64,000 nucleotides of DNA from Candidatus Omnitrophota bacterium (GCA_013177805.1 JABLXU010000009.1:124001-188000); one strand, 5' to 3'; positions 1 to 8,431 are shown, counted from the first letter of the stretch. The notes: generated from the sequence alone by a model not told the origin. A program made the numbers and translations.

Positions 1-9
1 CGGGTAAGG

Positions 10-468
10 CTACTCTTCTTCGCGGGATCGGATCAGTTTTAAAATATCCGATGCCGACTGGGCCTTTAGCACTTCGTTGCGGAACGGCTCCTTCCGGAAA
101 AAGCGGGAAATTTTACTCAGAATGCTTAAAAATGATGTTTGGAGGCGGGGCTCGCCCGCCAGCATGAAGATCAAGTGGACATCATGGCCGTCCAGGGATT
201 CATAATCCACTCCCTGGGGCGATATCCCCAGGCTGAGAACCAGCCCGCGCACGCCTTCCGCGGTGGCGTGGGGAATGGCCATCCCATGCCCGATCCCGGT
301 GGTTTGGATCTTTTCCCGCGCCATCAGGGCGTCCACTAATTTGTTCACATGCGCCACCCGGCCGCTTTTCGCGGCCAGCGCCGCCATTTCCCGGATCACA
401 TCCGGCTTGGTGCGGCTTTTCAACGATAAAGAAATACAGTCTTCCGAAAGGATTTCCGAGAGATCCAT
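10..468 (-). CDS. ptsN: PTS EIIA type-2 domain protein (PtsN-like)
   Basis: A 152-residue stand-alone EIIA domain of the fructose/nitrogen-PTS type. The phosphorylatable histidine is His67 in the motif GIGHGMAIPHAT, and the rest of the domain is full length. The reading frame stays open far upstream, but the ATG at 468 begins the recognisable domain and matches family length. In this family the protein receives phosphate from an HPr-like partner and usually regulates other proteins (potassium transport, sigma54 functions, carbon/nitrogen balance) rather than importing sugar. No EIIB or EIIC is nearby, which supports a regulatory role. It is divergent from the next gene, with about 200 bp between them. 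The symbol is by family; the target is unknown. Confidence 0.85.
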   Translation of the reverse strand: MDLSEILSEDCISLSLKSRTKPDVIREMAALAAKSGRVAHVNKLVDALMAREKIQTTGIGHGMAIPHATAEGVRGLVLSLGISPQGVDYESLDGHDVHLIFMLAGEPRLQTSFLSILSKISRFFRKEPFRNEVLKAQSASDILKLIRSREEE

Positions 469-675
469 TCCTTCGTTCCTACGGCCGGCCGGCACAATAT
501 TTCGCTCATTATACAAATCCCGGAAGGGTTCACAATCCTCGCCGGGGGGCTTCGGCATAAAAATATAGAATCCGGTCCCCCCTTCTCCCCGCCTGACCGT
601 CCCCTCCGGCGGCATAAAAATGTCTTGATTTTTCGATCCTATTTCATAACAATATAGGAATAGAAAGGAAGAGGC

Positions 676-1104
676 ATGAAAACCGCGTTGAAATGGATCG
701 CCATCATTATCGCGCTTCTGATTGGCGCCAACGCTGGGCGAAGTCTCTATCACAAAGCCGCCAAGGACATGGTTTCCACGGATGGAAAACATGATGTCAT
801 AGACCACTTCATTGGCAAGACCGCCTTGGATAACTATCTGGAAATCGAAAACGAGCGGGATACGTTCAATCTGCCGGCCCTGAAAACCGGGGTAATGATG
901 TTCCAAACCCAACATGGCCGGTTTCCCCGCACCGTGGCGGAATTGGAACAAGGAGGAGGAGTCTCGCCCGACGCGACCCGGGACCGCTTCGGCAATCCAT
1001 TTGAATTGCGGGCGCTCGACAACCGTACCCTTCTCCTGCACAGCGCCGGAAAGGATAAGATCAAAGGCACTACCGACGATATCGAATACCGGCTGACTTT
1101 TTAG
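676..1104 (+). CDS. Pseudopilin GspG-like protein
   Basis: A 142-residue protein with one N-terminal hydrophobic segment (about residues 5-19) followed by a soluble domain. The C-terminal part (DRFGNPFELR, then HSAGKDKIKGTTDDIEY) resembles the calcium-binding C-terminus of major type II secretion pseudopilins, which typically read DPWGNPY and GADGKxGTDDD. A classic prepilin peptidase site (G followed by F-T-L-x-E) is not visible, so it may stay anchored by the uncleaved segment. A purine-rich ribosome site (AGGAAGAGG) precedes the ATG. No other secretion genes are adjacent. An isolated minor pseudopilin or a GspG-fold protein with another job are both possible. Confidence 0.6.
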   Translation: MKTALKWIAIIIALLIGANAGRSLYHKAAKDMVSTDGKHDVIDHFIGKTALDNYLEIENERDTFNLPALKTGVMMFQTQHGRFPRTVAELEQGGGVSPDATRDRFGNPFELRALDNRTLLLHSAGKDKIKGTTDDIEYRLTF

Positions 1105-1231
1105 CCATCCCGCGGCGGACTGCTAACCCGGCGGGCCGCGGAAGGGAATTCCTCATCGCGCTGCAATCAATTGGATAGGTGTTCGGCGGGATGCATCGAT
1201 TGGGATCACCGGAGTTGGGGAGGAGACAAAC

Positions 1232-1864
1232 ATGGGGAACATGCTTGCGGAAGAAGCCCAGATATCACTCCTGGGGAAGATGCTGTATTACTCGTCGAAG
1301 CACTTGACTGCCAAGGAACGGGAAACTTATGACCAGCTGGTCGAGTCCTTGCTCCGCAAAGTGCACAAACTGCGTTCCGCGGAACAGCATCATCTCGGGA
1401 CCCGGGGAGCGGAAAGTCCCAGCATTTTGAGTTCGCAGCATGAGGCCAAGAAAAACGCCCTGCGCAACCTGCGCAGCGAGGAAATCTGCCGTCTCTTCGT
1501 CGAGGCATGGAACAAACAGGATTTCGAAACCGAGTTTTTCTGCCTGGCCCGTTGCTTTCCCATGCAAAAAAAGAAAACCAACGATGTCAACGAATATGTT
1601 TTGCAACGCATGCGGAAATACCAGGACCGGCATACGGTGGGGCCGATTTCCAAGCGGGTGGTGGACATTTCCACCTCTCCGGTTCAAGGCAACAAAATGT
1701 CGATCTATTGCATTGAATTGCATAAAATGCCCAACAAGGACCTGACTCTCCACCGGGAATACGAATTTATTTTTGAAGAAGACGCTTGGCGGATCGCCGA
1801 TTACCAAACGATCAAAAGCCATGAATCCCTCCCCGATAAAAAACCGCATCCGGCTTCGCTTTAA
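1232..1864 (+). CDS. Hypothetical protein, possible NTF2-like fold
   Basis: A 210-residue soluble protein with no signal peptide and no membrane segment. Residues 1-80 are charged and probably helical. The C-terminal half (about 85-195) contains LFVEAWNKQDFETEFFCLARCF and later YEFIFEEDAWRIADY, an arrangement reminiscent of NTF2/SnoaL-like domains in which a short helix precedes a cone-shaped sheet ending in a W-rI strand. That fold call is inference from pattern only. A GGAGGAG ribosome site lies about 7 nt before the ATG. No operon partner is evident. Confidence 0.6.
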   Translation: MGNMLAEEAQISLLGKMLYYSSKHLTAKERETYDQLVESLLRKVHKLRSAEQHHLGTRGAESPSILSSQHEAKKNALRNLRSEEICRLFVEAWNKQDFETEFFCLARCFPMQKKKTNDVNEYVLQRMRKYQDRHTVGPISKRVVDISTSPVQGNKMSIYCIELHKMPNKDLTLHREYEFIFEEDAWRIADYQTIKSHESLPDKKPHPASL

Positions 1865-2478
1865 TCGCGGGAGGCATCCGGAAAAGCGCGCCGGATTCCG
1901 TTGACCGGATTTTTTTGAGAAAAAACCAAGCCATCCGGTCCGGACACCCGTTCCAACGGATGGGAGATCGGCCTCGCCAGGAAGCGCGGCTTTTTTCATT
2001 CACACCTCCGATTCACACTTTCGAAACCGCCCCTGCGAACACAAAATGCCATGGTTATGCAATATAATTTGCCGATTAATCGATCATTATGTAACTTATT
2101 ATTTCTGAATCTGATACAAAAAATTTCCCTTGTTTTATTCTGAAACAATTAGGCCCTTTCAAGTGTCTTTTAATATAAGGAATACTTGTATATCCATGTC
2201 CGAATTCCCCGTGGCCAGGATTTTTGACTAAATCCTCATGGCGTGCTACCGTTACTTGGCATGCTTCTCATCGTTTGAAGACTGGTGAATCCTTTTTTCA
2301 CGGGAAAACGGAAGCGTTCATCGGTCTTGTCCTCGAACCCGTCACAACGCATGGGTACCCGAATCATTCATCCAGGAGGGTTCCGGCGCCGCTGGGGTTT
2401 CATACCAGAAAAAACGGCCGAAAGCCGCTTTTTCTCGTGAACCGATACGACCAATCGAGTGAATGAAGGAAAAAAATC
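1865..2478. other. Intergenic region, AT-rich centre
   Basis: This 614-bp gap holds no convincing gene. Just after the preceding stop a short inverted pair, ATCCGG with CCGGAT at about 1876-1907, is followed by seven T, which could be a weak terminator. The part at about 2040-2200 is clearly AT-richer than its surroundings and could hold promoters for the transglycosylase gene. An 80-codon open frame at 2224-2466 has no family resemblance and looks random. Confidence 0.4.
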
Positions 2479-3333
2479 ATGAAATCCATTCTGTTCCTCA
2501 TTAGGCGTGGAAGCTACCCCCCCCATGTCAGAGATCGGAATCGGCGGCAATCGAATCTCCTTCTTTCTTTAGTCTCATTCTTGTTTGTTACTGGCATGGT
2601 GTATGGAACCGGTTCGATGTATTGGATTGTAAAAAAAGACAATGAGCTGGAAAAATCCCGGAGGATCGAAATCGAATTGCAAAACAACATCAAAGAACGG
2701 GACTACGTGATTCAGCAATACCGGCAACGGATCAAACAACTCGAACGGCGGGTGGAGATTTTGGACGCGATCCAGGATCTCAGTTCCGCGGGTGTCCCCT
2801 TCGAGGAAAAGAAAAAAATCGCCCAAATCGTAGATGAAACCAGTCAGAAATACGGACACGACCCGTTTCTCCTTCTCGCCCTGATTTCCACCGAATCCTC
2901 TTTTCAGCCCCAAGTCACCTCCCCGGCCGGCGCGCACGGCCTCATGCAACTGATGCCCAGCACCGGCCGGGCATTGGCGCGGCGGGTCGAACAAACCCCC
3001 AAAATGCTCGCTCTCCTGGACCCGGACGAGCCTACCGTCCCTCATTTCAAAGACATTCAAGGCAATATCGAACTTGGCACGTTATATTTGACGCAGCTGA
3101 TGCTGCGCTATAAAAATCTTGATCACGCGATCTATGCCTACAATCTGGGCCCAAACCTTTTCGAAAAACGCCAGAAAGAAGGCGGCCCGTTCCCCGAAAA
3201 ATATCGTGCCAAGGTGCTTGCGGTTTACAACGAATTGCTCACGAAACGCCGCCTCCGCCAAGAAGCCTCCCAAATCGCCTCCACCCCGCCCAACCCCGGA
3301 CCACTTTTGGCTCAACTCCAGCAAACGGATTAG
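2479..3333 (+). CDS. Membrane-anchored lytic transglycosylase (SLT domain)
   Basis: A 284-residue cell-wall enzyme predicted to cleave the glycan strand of peptidoglycan with formation of anhydro-muramic ends. A membrane anchor spans about residues 26-50, and residues 53-100 form a charged coiled-coil-like stalk. The SLT domain starts near 115 with the catalytic glutamate Glu139 (STESSF), then GAHGLMQLMPST, the NIELGTLYL motif and AYNLGP, where AYNAGP is commoner. The C-terminus ends in a short basic, proline-rich tail. An AAGGA site precedes the ATG. The coiled-coil stalk is an unusual spacer for this family and may set the reach of the enzyme or make it oligomerise. Confidence 0.9.
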   Translation: MKSILFLIRRGSYPPHVRDRNRRQSNLLLSLVSFLFVTGMVYGTGSMYWIVKKDNELEKSRRIEIELQNNIKERDYVIQQYRQRIKQLERRVEILDAIQDLSSAGVPFEEKKKIAQIVDETSQKYGHDPFLLLALISTESSFQPQVTSPAGAHGLMQLMPSTGRALARRVEQTPKMLALLDPDEPTVPHFKDIQGNIELGTLYLTQLMLRYKNLDHAIYAYNLGPNLFEKRQKEGGPFPEKYRAKVLAVYNELLTKRRLRQEASQIASTPPNPGPLLAQLQQTD

Positions 3334-3471
3334 AGCCGCCTGCATGGATTCCCCATAAAAGAACTCTGAAATGTGTATTCCTTTACCCTCACTTTCTAGT
3401 CCATATTTGCGTGGGAAAAAAATCCCTCCTTCTCTTTGGAACAAGGGCAAACTTAGGTTATACTTTCATTG

Positions 3472-3499
3472 TTGACTAAATAGATAAATAATGTAATAT
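3472..3499 (+). promoter_or_regulatory. Sigma70-type promoter candidate
   Basis: TTGACT at 3472-3477 and TAATAT at 3494-3499 are separated by 16 bp in an AT-rich stretch. It lies just upstream of the Cys-rich exported protein gene, whose AAAGGAG ribosome site and ATG follow about 30 bp downstream. The prediction rests on pattern only. Confidence 0.45.
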
Positions 3500-3531
3500 A
3501 CTCTAACCCACTTCTGAAAGGAGCCGGTATC

Positions 3532-3897
3532 ATGAAGAAAGTCTGGATGGGAATTGGAATTGCCGTGATTGCGTGTGTTACGGTTTATGGAGTTACCTCC
3601 GCGGTTCTGGGCACCAGCGCCACCGCCTCGGCCGACAAGACCCTGATCATCACCAGTTCGGGAGAAACTCCCGAGTGCTGCGCCTCACAGTCTGAAGCCA
3701 CCACGGCCCATGCGGCGATGACCGCCGCGGAGGGAGAGTGCCCCATGGCCAAGGAAAACTGCGATAAGGAGAACTGTGATGTAGCCAGCGCCGAATGCAA
3801 AGAGGCCAAAGAGTGCCCCATGAGCCAAACCACCGCGGCGGCGGATGGATGCTGCGCGGCGGGCCAGAGCGAAGGTCAGACGGCTTTAGCGGAATAA
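3532..3897 (+). CDS. Small exported cysteine-rich protein
   Basis: A 121-residue protein with an N-terminal Sec-type signal (about residues 1-34, ending near ATASADK). The mature part is alanine/glutamate-rich and contains nine cysteines: a CC pair (TPECCAS), ECPM, two single Cys in a repeated ENCD element, ECKEAKECPM, and a final CC pair (DGCCAAG). The repeated ECPM and the Cys-Glu-rich composition suggest metal binding or disulfide-stabilised structure, but I do not recognise a family. It has its own likely promoter and a strong hairpin after the stop, so it is probably monocistronic and possibly well expressed. Confidence 0.7.
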   Translation: MKKVWMGIGIAVIACVTVYGVTSAVLGTSATASADKTLIITSSGETPECCASQSEATTAHAAMTAAEGECPMAKENCDKENCDVASAECKEAKECPMSQTTAAADGCCAAGQSEGQTALAE

Positions 3898-3935
3898 GCA
3901 GTACTGAATTTTCAACCTGATACAGCACACAACGA

Positions 3936-3966
3936 AGAGGGCATGGCGCCAGGCGCCATGCCCTCT
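3936..3966. terminator. Perfect hairpin between convergent genes
   Basis: The two arms, GAGGGCATGGCGCC and its exact complement, are separated by one base, and the flanking A and T add one more pair. It sits between the converging Cys-rich protein gene and the KDG kinase gene. No long T tract follows on either side, so factor-independent termination is likely but not classical. The symmetry would suit both directions. Confidence 0.6.
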
Positions 3967-3989
3967 CTATAGTTAGGAACCGACGCGTT

Positions 3990-4976
3990 TCAACGCACGA
4001 TGCGCAGGTTGCCCTCACTCTTCATGAGCGCTTCCGCCTCGGCCTTGGTGGCCCAGTTCAGATCGCCGGGGATGGAATGCTTGAGCGCGGAGTAGGCTAC
4101 GCCGAATCGCACCGCGTAATCGACATCGCCTTTCGCGAAGCCGTACAGAAAACCCGCGGAGAACGAATCGCCTCCGCCCACCCGGTCCACGATCTCCACC
4201 TCATACGTGGGCGCGGTGTGGATTTTGCCGTCATAGAGCACGATGGCGGACCAATTGTTCCGCCAGACGGACATGGTTTCGCGCAAGGTGATGGCCACGG
4301 CCGTGAAACCAAAGCGGTCGCGCAGTTTACGGGCAACCTCCTCGTAATTCTGGCCCGTGATCTTGAAAACGCGCTCCGTGTCTTCCTCCGTGGTGATGAG
4401 GATGTCGGTGTATTGCATCAGCTCGGTCATGCAGGCTTGGGCCTCTTCTTCCGACCAGAGTTTGGCGCGGTAATTGAGGTCCACACTCACCGTGACGCCG
4501 TGTTCTTTGGCTTTTTGCAGCGATTCCTTGGTGGTGTCGGCGGCGCTGGCGGACAGCGCCGGCGTGATGCCGCTGACATGATAGAACTTGGCGCCGGCGA
4601 AGACCGCGTCCCAGTTGACCATACCCGGTTCGATATTGCTGATAGCCGAGTTTTTGCGGTCGTAGAGCACGCTGCTAGCCCGGGGTTTGGCGCCGAATTC
4701 CACGAAATAGAGTCCCGCCCGGTCTTCCTTGGTCCAGACGATATGGGAGGTGTCCACCCCGTGTTCCCGGGCCTTGTTGGCGATCATCCGGCCCAAGGGA
4801 TTATCGGTCAGGCGGCTGACGAACGAACTGCTCATCCCCAGGCGGCTGGCCGCCACCGCCACGTTGTACTCCCCTCCGCCGATCTTCACGTCCAGCGTGT
4901 GGGTTTGCTCCAACCGCATGAAATCCGGCGGCGCCAGGCGGACCATTGCTTCTCCAAAGGTTACCAGTTCAGCCAT
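3990..4976 (-). CDS. kdgK: 2-dehydro-3-deoxygluconokinase (PfkB family)
   Basis: A 328-residue ribokinase-family sugar kinase predicted to phosphorylate 2-keto-3-deoxygluconate to KDPG. The N-terminal part has FGEAMVRLAPP and the GGGEYNVAVAASRLG substrate-binding motif. The C-terminal PfkB signature DRVGGGDSFSAG (264-275) carries the catalytic base Asp270. Length is normal for KdgK. An AAGGAG site lies about 12 nt upstream of the ATG. The KDPG aldolase gene lies upstream on the same strand about 320 bp away, separated by palindromic repeats. Together they form the lower part of hexuronate or Entner-Doudoroff catabolism. Closely related 2-keto-3-deoxy sugars remain possible substrates. Confidence 0.9.
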   Translation of the reverse strand: MAELVTFGEAMVRLAPPDFMRLEQTHTLDVKIGGGEYNVAVAASRLGMSSSFVSRLTDNPLGRMIANKAREHGVDTSHIVWTKEDRAGLYFVEFGAKPRASSVLYDRKNSAISNIEPGMVNWDAVFAGAKFYHVSGITPALSASAADTTKESLQKAKEHGVTVSVDLNYRAKLWSEEEAQACMTELMQYTDILITTEEDTERVFKITGQNYEEVARKLRDRFGFTAVAITLRETMSVWRNNWSAIVLYDGKIHTAPTYEVEIVDRVGGGDSFSAGFLYGFAKGDVDYAVRFGVAYSALKHSIPGDLNWATKAEAEALMKSEGNLRIVR

Positions 4977-5045
4977 GATGGTTCTTTTCTCCTTAGCGTG
5001 ATTTCAGGGTTAATTTTCGGGACATTACATCATGCAATGATATTA

Positions 5046-5100
5046 CGCCTTTTCAGAGCTTCCCTCACCCTGACCCTCTCCCTGAGGGAGAGGGAATGGG
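5046..5100. repeat. Dispersed palindromic repeat, family 1, copy A
   Basis: The block starts CGCCTTTTCAGAGCTTCCCT and contains a perfect 9-bp stem, CCCTCTCCC with GGGAGAGGG and a 3-nt loop (5074-5094). Related copies are at about 14668-14710, 34152-34220, 47320-47351 and 47452-47525. Here it fills part of the gap between kdgK and the aldolase gene. The sequence is non-coding. Confidence 0.75.
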
Positions 5101-5146
5101 TGTTGTCTGAATCAGGATGGGCAGAATACACAGGATGACTCATATA

Positions 5147-5180
5147 AGGATGGGTTACGCGCTGCGCGCTAACCCATCCT
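5147..5180. repeat. Palindromic element, GGATGGGTTACGCGC type
   Basis: AGGATGGGTTACGCGC at 5147-5162 is answered by CGCGCTAACCCATCCT ending at 5180, which makes a long, nearly perfect stem with a short loop. It resembles intergenic palindromes known from many bacterial genomes. It lies immediately after family-1 copy A. Confidence 0.7.
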
Positions 5181-5220
5181 ACTTTTAAAACACTCTCATC
5201 CCTCTTATGAAATCTACTTC

Positions 5221-5243
5221 GGGGGCACATTGCAACGTGCCCC
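5221..5243. repeat. Hairpin, GGGGCAC/GTGCCCC
   Basis: The arms GGGGCAC and GTGCCCC flank an 8-nt centre that contains the palindrome TTGCAA. It is the third palindrome in a row in this gap and lies about 50 bp past the stop of the KDPG aldolase gene, so it could act as its terminator, although no T tract is evident. The rest of the 4977-5295 gap shows nothing else recognisable. Confidence 0.5.
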
Positions 5244-5295
5244 GGCTATTTATCTTGTCGATTATTACGCGTGAGGTTGACGATTCGTTCCGGTT

Positions 5296-5958
5296 TCATT
5301 TTTTCGCCCGGGCTTCCTGGATCTTCTGGATGAATTGCCGGGCGGTTTCGGTGATGCCTTTCCAATCTTTTTCCGCCAGGGCTTTTTTAGAGACCAGGTT
5401 GCCGCCCACGGCCACGCCGCACGCGCCCGCCTGGATGAACGCGGCCACGGTTTCCAAACTCACCCCACCGGTGGGGGACAGGCGGATTTGCGGCAGCGGA
5501 CCGAGGATGTCCTTAAAATATTCCGGACCCAGGCCGGTGGCGGGGAACACTTTGACGATATCCGCCCCGGCTTCCCAGGCGGTCAGGATTTCGGTGGGTG
5601 TGTATGCGCCGGGAACGCAAAGGGCCGAGTAACGGCGGCACATGTGGATAGTGTTAAGATTCAGCGTGGGGGCCACGACGAATTCCGCCCCGGCGAGAAT
5701 GGCGGCACGGGCGGTCTCAGGGTCAAGCACCGTGCCCACGCCGATGACGCAGTCCTCCTTCATCAGCGCGGACACCTGGCGGATGACCTCGAGCGCGTTG
5801 GGAGTGGTCATGGTCACCTCGATGGCCTTGACGCCGCCCTCCCGCAAGGCCTTGACTACGTCCACCAGTTGTTCGCTGCTTTGGGCGCGGATGACGGCGA
5901 TGATGCCAGTATCGAGAATGATTTGTAGGTTCCGGTCTCTGCGTTGGGGTGTAATCAT
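5296..5958 (-). CDS. eda: KDPG / 4-hydroxy-2-oxoglutarate aldolase
   Basis: A 220-residue class I aldolase predicted to split KDPG into pyruvate and glyceraldehyde 3-phosphate. The Schiff-base lysine is Lys136 in ADIVKVFPA, and the acid/base Glu47 is in AIEVTM. TGIIAVIRA near the N-terminus and the phosphate-binding LSPTGGV are also present. The frame is open further upstream, but the ATG at 5958 has an AGGA site and gives the standard family length. It lies upstream of the KDG kinase gene on the same strand. The two enzymes act in sequence. Confidence 0.93.
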   Translation of the reverse strand: MITPQRRDRNLQIILDTGIIAVIRAQSSEQLVDVVKALREGGVKAIEVTMTTPNALEVIRQVSALMKEDCVIGVGTVLDPETARAAILAGAEFVVAPTLNLNTIHMCRRYSALCVPGAYTPTEILTAWEAGADIVKVFPATGLGPEYFKDILGPLPQIRLSPTGGVSLETVAAFIQAGACGVAVGGNLVSKKALAEKDWKGITETARQFIQKIQEARAKK

Positions 5959-6131
5959 AGGAGTTTCCTGCGTCTGAAATGATGACCAAGCGACATCCGA
6001 TTGTAAGCGGGAACGAGACCGATGTAAACAACCCATGGATTTCACGGAATTTTTTTCGTGAATTTTTCAAATGGAATCGAGCGGGCCGGCCGGGTAGAAT
6101 GAATCATGCGCTGATGAATTTAAAAAATGTC

Positions 6132-6357
6132 ATGAAAACCATCGAATCCGTAGCGAAGGTGGATCCCAACGGGATTTTAACCGCCCACGTGCCCCCTGAA
6201 ATTCCGCCGGGGGAACACAAGGTGGAGCTGGTGATGGAAAATTTCCCAACCAGAAAAACAACGCCCTCCATTGGATTTCCCAGTCCGCAGTGTGGGACCT
6301 TGGCCGGGTGATCTCTCCTTACGCCGTGAGGATCTTTATGATGATTGGGGTCGATAA
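6132..6357 (+). pseudogene. VapB-type antitoxin remnant (frameshifted)
   Basis: The first part reads MKTIESVAKVDPNGIL and then VPPEIPPGEHKVELVME, a pattern typical of small antitoxins encoded before PIN-domain toxins. After about 6250-6262 the sense continues in the next frame as PPLDFPVRSVGPWPGDLSL and then a REDLYDDWGR ending, stopping with TAA at 6357. A one-base change in an A-rich stretch therefore separates the DNA-contacting N-terminus from the toxin-binding C-terminus. If read in frame 0 the protein ends early at 6311. The toxin remnant overlaps its end, the usual arrangement for such modules. Confidence 0.75.
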
Positions 6358-6797
6358 CCGGATTTTTCTTGATACCAATATCCTGGTCTATGCATCGATC
6401 GAGGAATCCATTTTCCATGACGCGGCTTTAGAAAAAAATCCAAACTTGCCATAAGTACGGCATGGAAATATGGATCAGTCATCAGATCCTACGGGAATTC
6501 TTGGCAGTCCATACGCAGCCGAACTTGTTTTGTTCATCCACTGCCACTTACAGTTCTTATTGAAGATATTCGACAATTTCAAACCATTTTTGTCCTTACG
6601 CGTGTTCTCCAAAAATTTTGGAGAATCTATTGATGTTGCTCCGAAAATTCCCGATTGCCGGCCGGCAAATCCACGACGCCAATATCGTGGCGACCATGAT
6701 GGCTCATGGCGTCTCCCGCTTGTTGCCCCACGACACCAAGGATTTTGAACGGTACGCGGATTTCATCACCGTGGTTTTCCTATTGGAGGGTGAATAA
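6338..6797 (+). pseudogene. PIN-domain (VapC-type) toxin remnant
   Basis: The start reads MMIGVDNRIFLDTNILVYAS, the PIN-domain opening with its metal-binding Asp. After FHDAALE a one-base shift in an A run moves the frame to KIQTCHKYGMEIWISHQILR. A further shift near 6555 leads to EDIRQFQTIFVL, and another near 6620 leads to LRKFPIAGRQIHDANIVATM and the terminal HDTKDF acidic motif. At least three frame changes mean no functional RNase can be made. The family normally cleaves RNA and is held inactive by its VapB partner, also broken here. The short fragment 6470-6748 read alone is only part of this gene. Confidence 0.8.
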
Positions 6798-6949
6798 GGT
6801 TTCCGCCGCCTCTCCCCTCCCGGATCGCGCGGGTTCCGTTCGAAATCGACCCCCCTCCGGCTTTTCTTCCGCTTCACTTGCATGGTTCCGGAACTTTTCG
6901 ATACAATCGCCGGGTGCTTTTTATGTCATCCTGGACGAGGAGAACCTCC

Positions 6950-8431
6950 GTGAATCAAGAAGCCACCATGACGCAAATGGCCCAGCGGCTCGACCAACTC
7001 TACGAGTTTGACCGCGAACCCGTAGGCGAAGACCGGCTCCACAAGGGCCGGCGGTTCGCCGCGGTATTTGCCGGCGAGCATGTCGCGGGGACGGAATTTG
7101 TGATCGGGGCGATGTTCGTGCTGCATGGCGTCACCGCCACCGACCTGCTCGTGGGGCTGCTGATCGGCAACCTGCTGGCGGTTTTGTCGTGGACGCTGAT
7201 CTGCGCGCCCATCGCCACCCAGGTCCGGTTGACCCTCTATTGGTACGTCCGGAAAATCGCCGGGCCGGGCGTCATGGTGATCTACAACCTGGCCAACGCG
7301 TTTCTCTATTGCATCCTGGCCGGGGCCATGATCACCGTCGCGGCTACGGCCGTGGGCATTCCCTTCAACATCCCCATGCCCAAGTTGAATGACATGTATC
7401 CCAACAGCGTGGGTTGGGTCGTGGTGGTCGTGGCCATCGGCCTGGTGGTGGGGACCGTCGCCATTCTGGGATTCAAGCGCGTGAGCCAGTTTTCCGCGGT
7501 GTGCGTGCCCTGGATGTTCCTGGTGTTCATTGCCGGGGCCATCGCGGTCTTGCCGCAATTGGGCGAAATCCGTTCGTTTGCGGACTTCATGGCGATCGCC
7601 CACACGAAGATTTGGAATGGCGTCCCCGCGGAGGGACAAGAGAAATTGGGGATGATGCACATCATCTTCTTCGCCTGGTTCTGCAACCTGGCCATGCACG
7701 TGGGCCTGTCCGACATGGCCTTGTTCCGTTACGCGAAACATTGGGCCTACGGCCTCTATTCGGCCTTGGGGATGTACCTGGGCCATTTTCTCGCCTGGAT
7801 TTGCTCAGGAATTATGGTCGCGGCGTACGGCCCGGCCATCGAACCGGGGCCAATGGCATACAACGCCGTGGGCGTCATGGGCGCTCTGGCCGTGGTCGTG
7901 GCCGGTTGGACGACCGCCAATCCCACGATTTACCGGTCGGGTTTGGCGCTCCAAATCGTCACGCCCAACTGGCCGCGCTGGGTGGCCACGCTCATTGCCT
8001 TTTTGACCGCCACCTTCATGGCCATTTTCCCGGCCTTCGTGATGAATTTGCTCGATTTTGTGGCGCTCTACGGGCTGATCCTCATGCCCATCGGCGCGGT
8101 GGTCTTCGCCGAGCATTGGCTATTTCCGCTGTTGGGCCTGGAACAGTACTGGGCGGAAAAGCGGAAGGTGATCTTCAATGGGCCGGCTTTGCTCACCTGG
8201 ATCGTGGTCTTGTTGATTTGCCTCTGGTCCTATACCCTCACCCTGGCCAGTCTTTTGCACCTGCCAGCCTTTCTCGTTGCCGGGGTGCGATGGATTGATG
8301 CGATCAATCCGGTCACGAACCTGCATTTGTATTTCCGCTGGCTGCCCGGGTATATTTTGGCCATGCTGCTTTACGTGGGCTTATCCATCGCCTGGGGCGC
8401 GAAACCGTCGAAAGGAGGTCTGCCGGCATGA
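6950..8431 (+). CDS. NCS1-type nucleobase/purine-cytosine permease-like transporter
   Basis: A 493-residue polytopic membrane protein with about 12 predicted helices. The N-terminal cytosolic segment is followed by FAAVFAGEHVAGTEFVIGAMF and a helix with LLVGLLIGNLLAVLSW, the pattern of the cytosine/purine/uracil/allantoin permease family. Members import nucleobases or related compounds with Na+ or H+. The GTG at 6950 is preferred because GAGGAG lies 8 nt before it; ATG at 6968 is an alternative. The next gene overlaps its stop by 4 nt. The substrate cannot be read from the sequence. Confidence 0.8.
   Translation: MNQEATMTQMAQRLDQLYEFDREPVGEDRLHKGRRFAAVFAGEHVAGTEFVIGAMFVLHGVTATDLLVGLLIGNLLAVLSWTLICAPIATQVRLTLYWYVRKIAGPGVMVIYNLANAFLYCILAGAMITVAATAVGIPFNIPMPKLNDMYPNSVGWVVVVVAIGLVVGTVAILGFKRVSQFSAVCVPWMFLVFIAGAIAVLPQLGEIRSFADFMAIAHTKIWNGVPAEGQEKLGMMHIIFFAWFCNLAMHVGLSDMALFRYAKHWAYGLYSALGMYLGHFLAWICSGIMVAAYGPAIEPGPMAYNAVGVMGALAVVVAGWTTANPTIYRSGLALQIVTPNWPRWVATLIAFLTATFMAIFPAFVMNLLDFVALYGLILMPIGAVVFAEHWLFPLLGLEQYWAEKRKVIFNGPALLTWIVVLLICLWSYTLTLASLLHLPAFLVAGVRWIDAINPVTNLHLYFRWLPGYILAMLLYVGLSIAWGAKPSKGGLPA

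Noticed and set aside
2224..2466. 80-codon gene before the transglycosylase
   Set aside because: No similarity pattern, no ribosome site, unusual composition; treated as intergenic.
4077..5138. Long open frame opposite the KDG kinase gene
   Set aside because: It mirrors the kinase gene, has no family motif, and its composition is that of a GC-rich antisense shadow.
6470..6748. Separate 92-codon gene
   Set aside because: It crosses the VapC-type remnant in a wrong frame; both the preceding and following pieces of that gene are readable in other frames.
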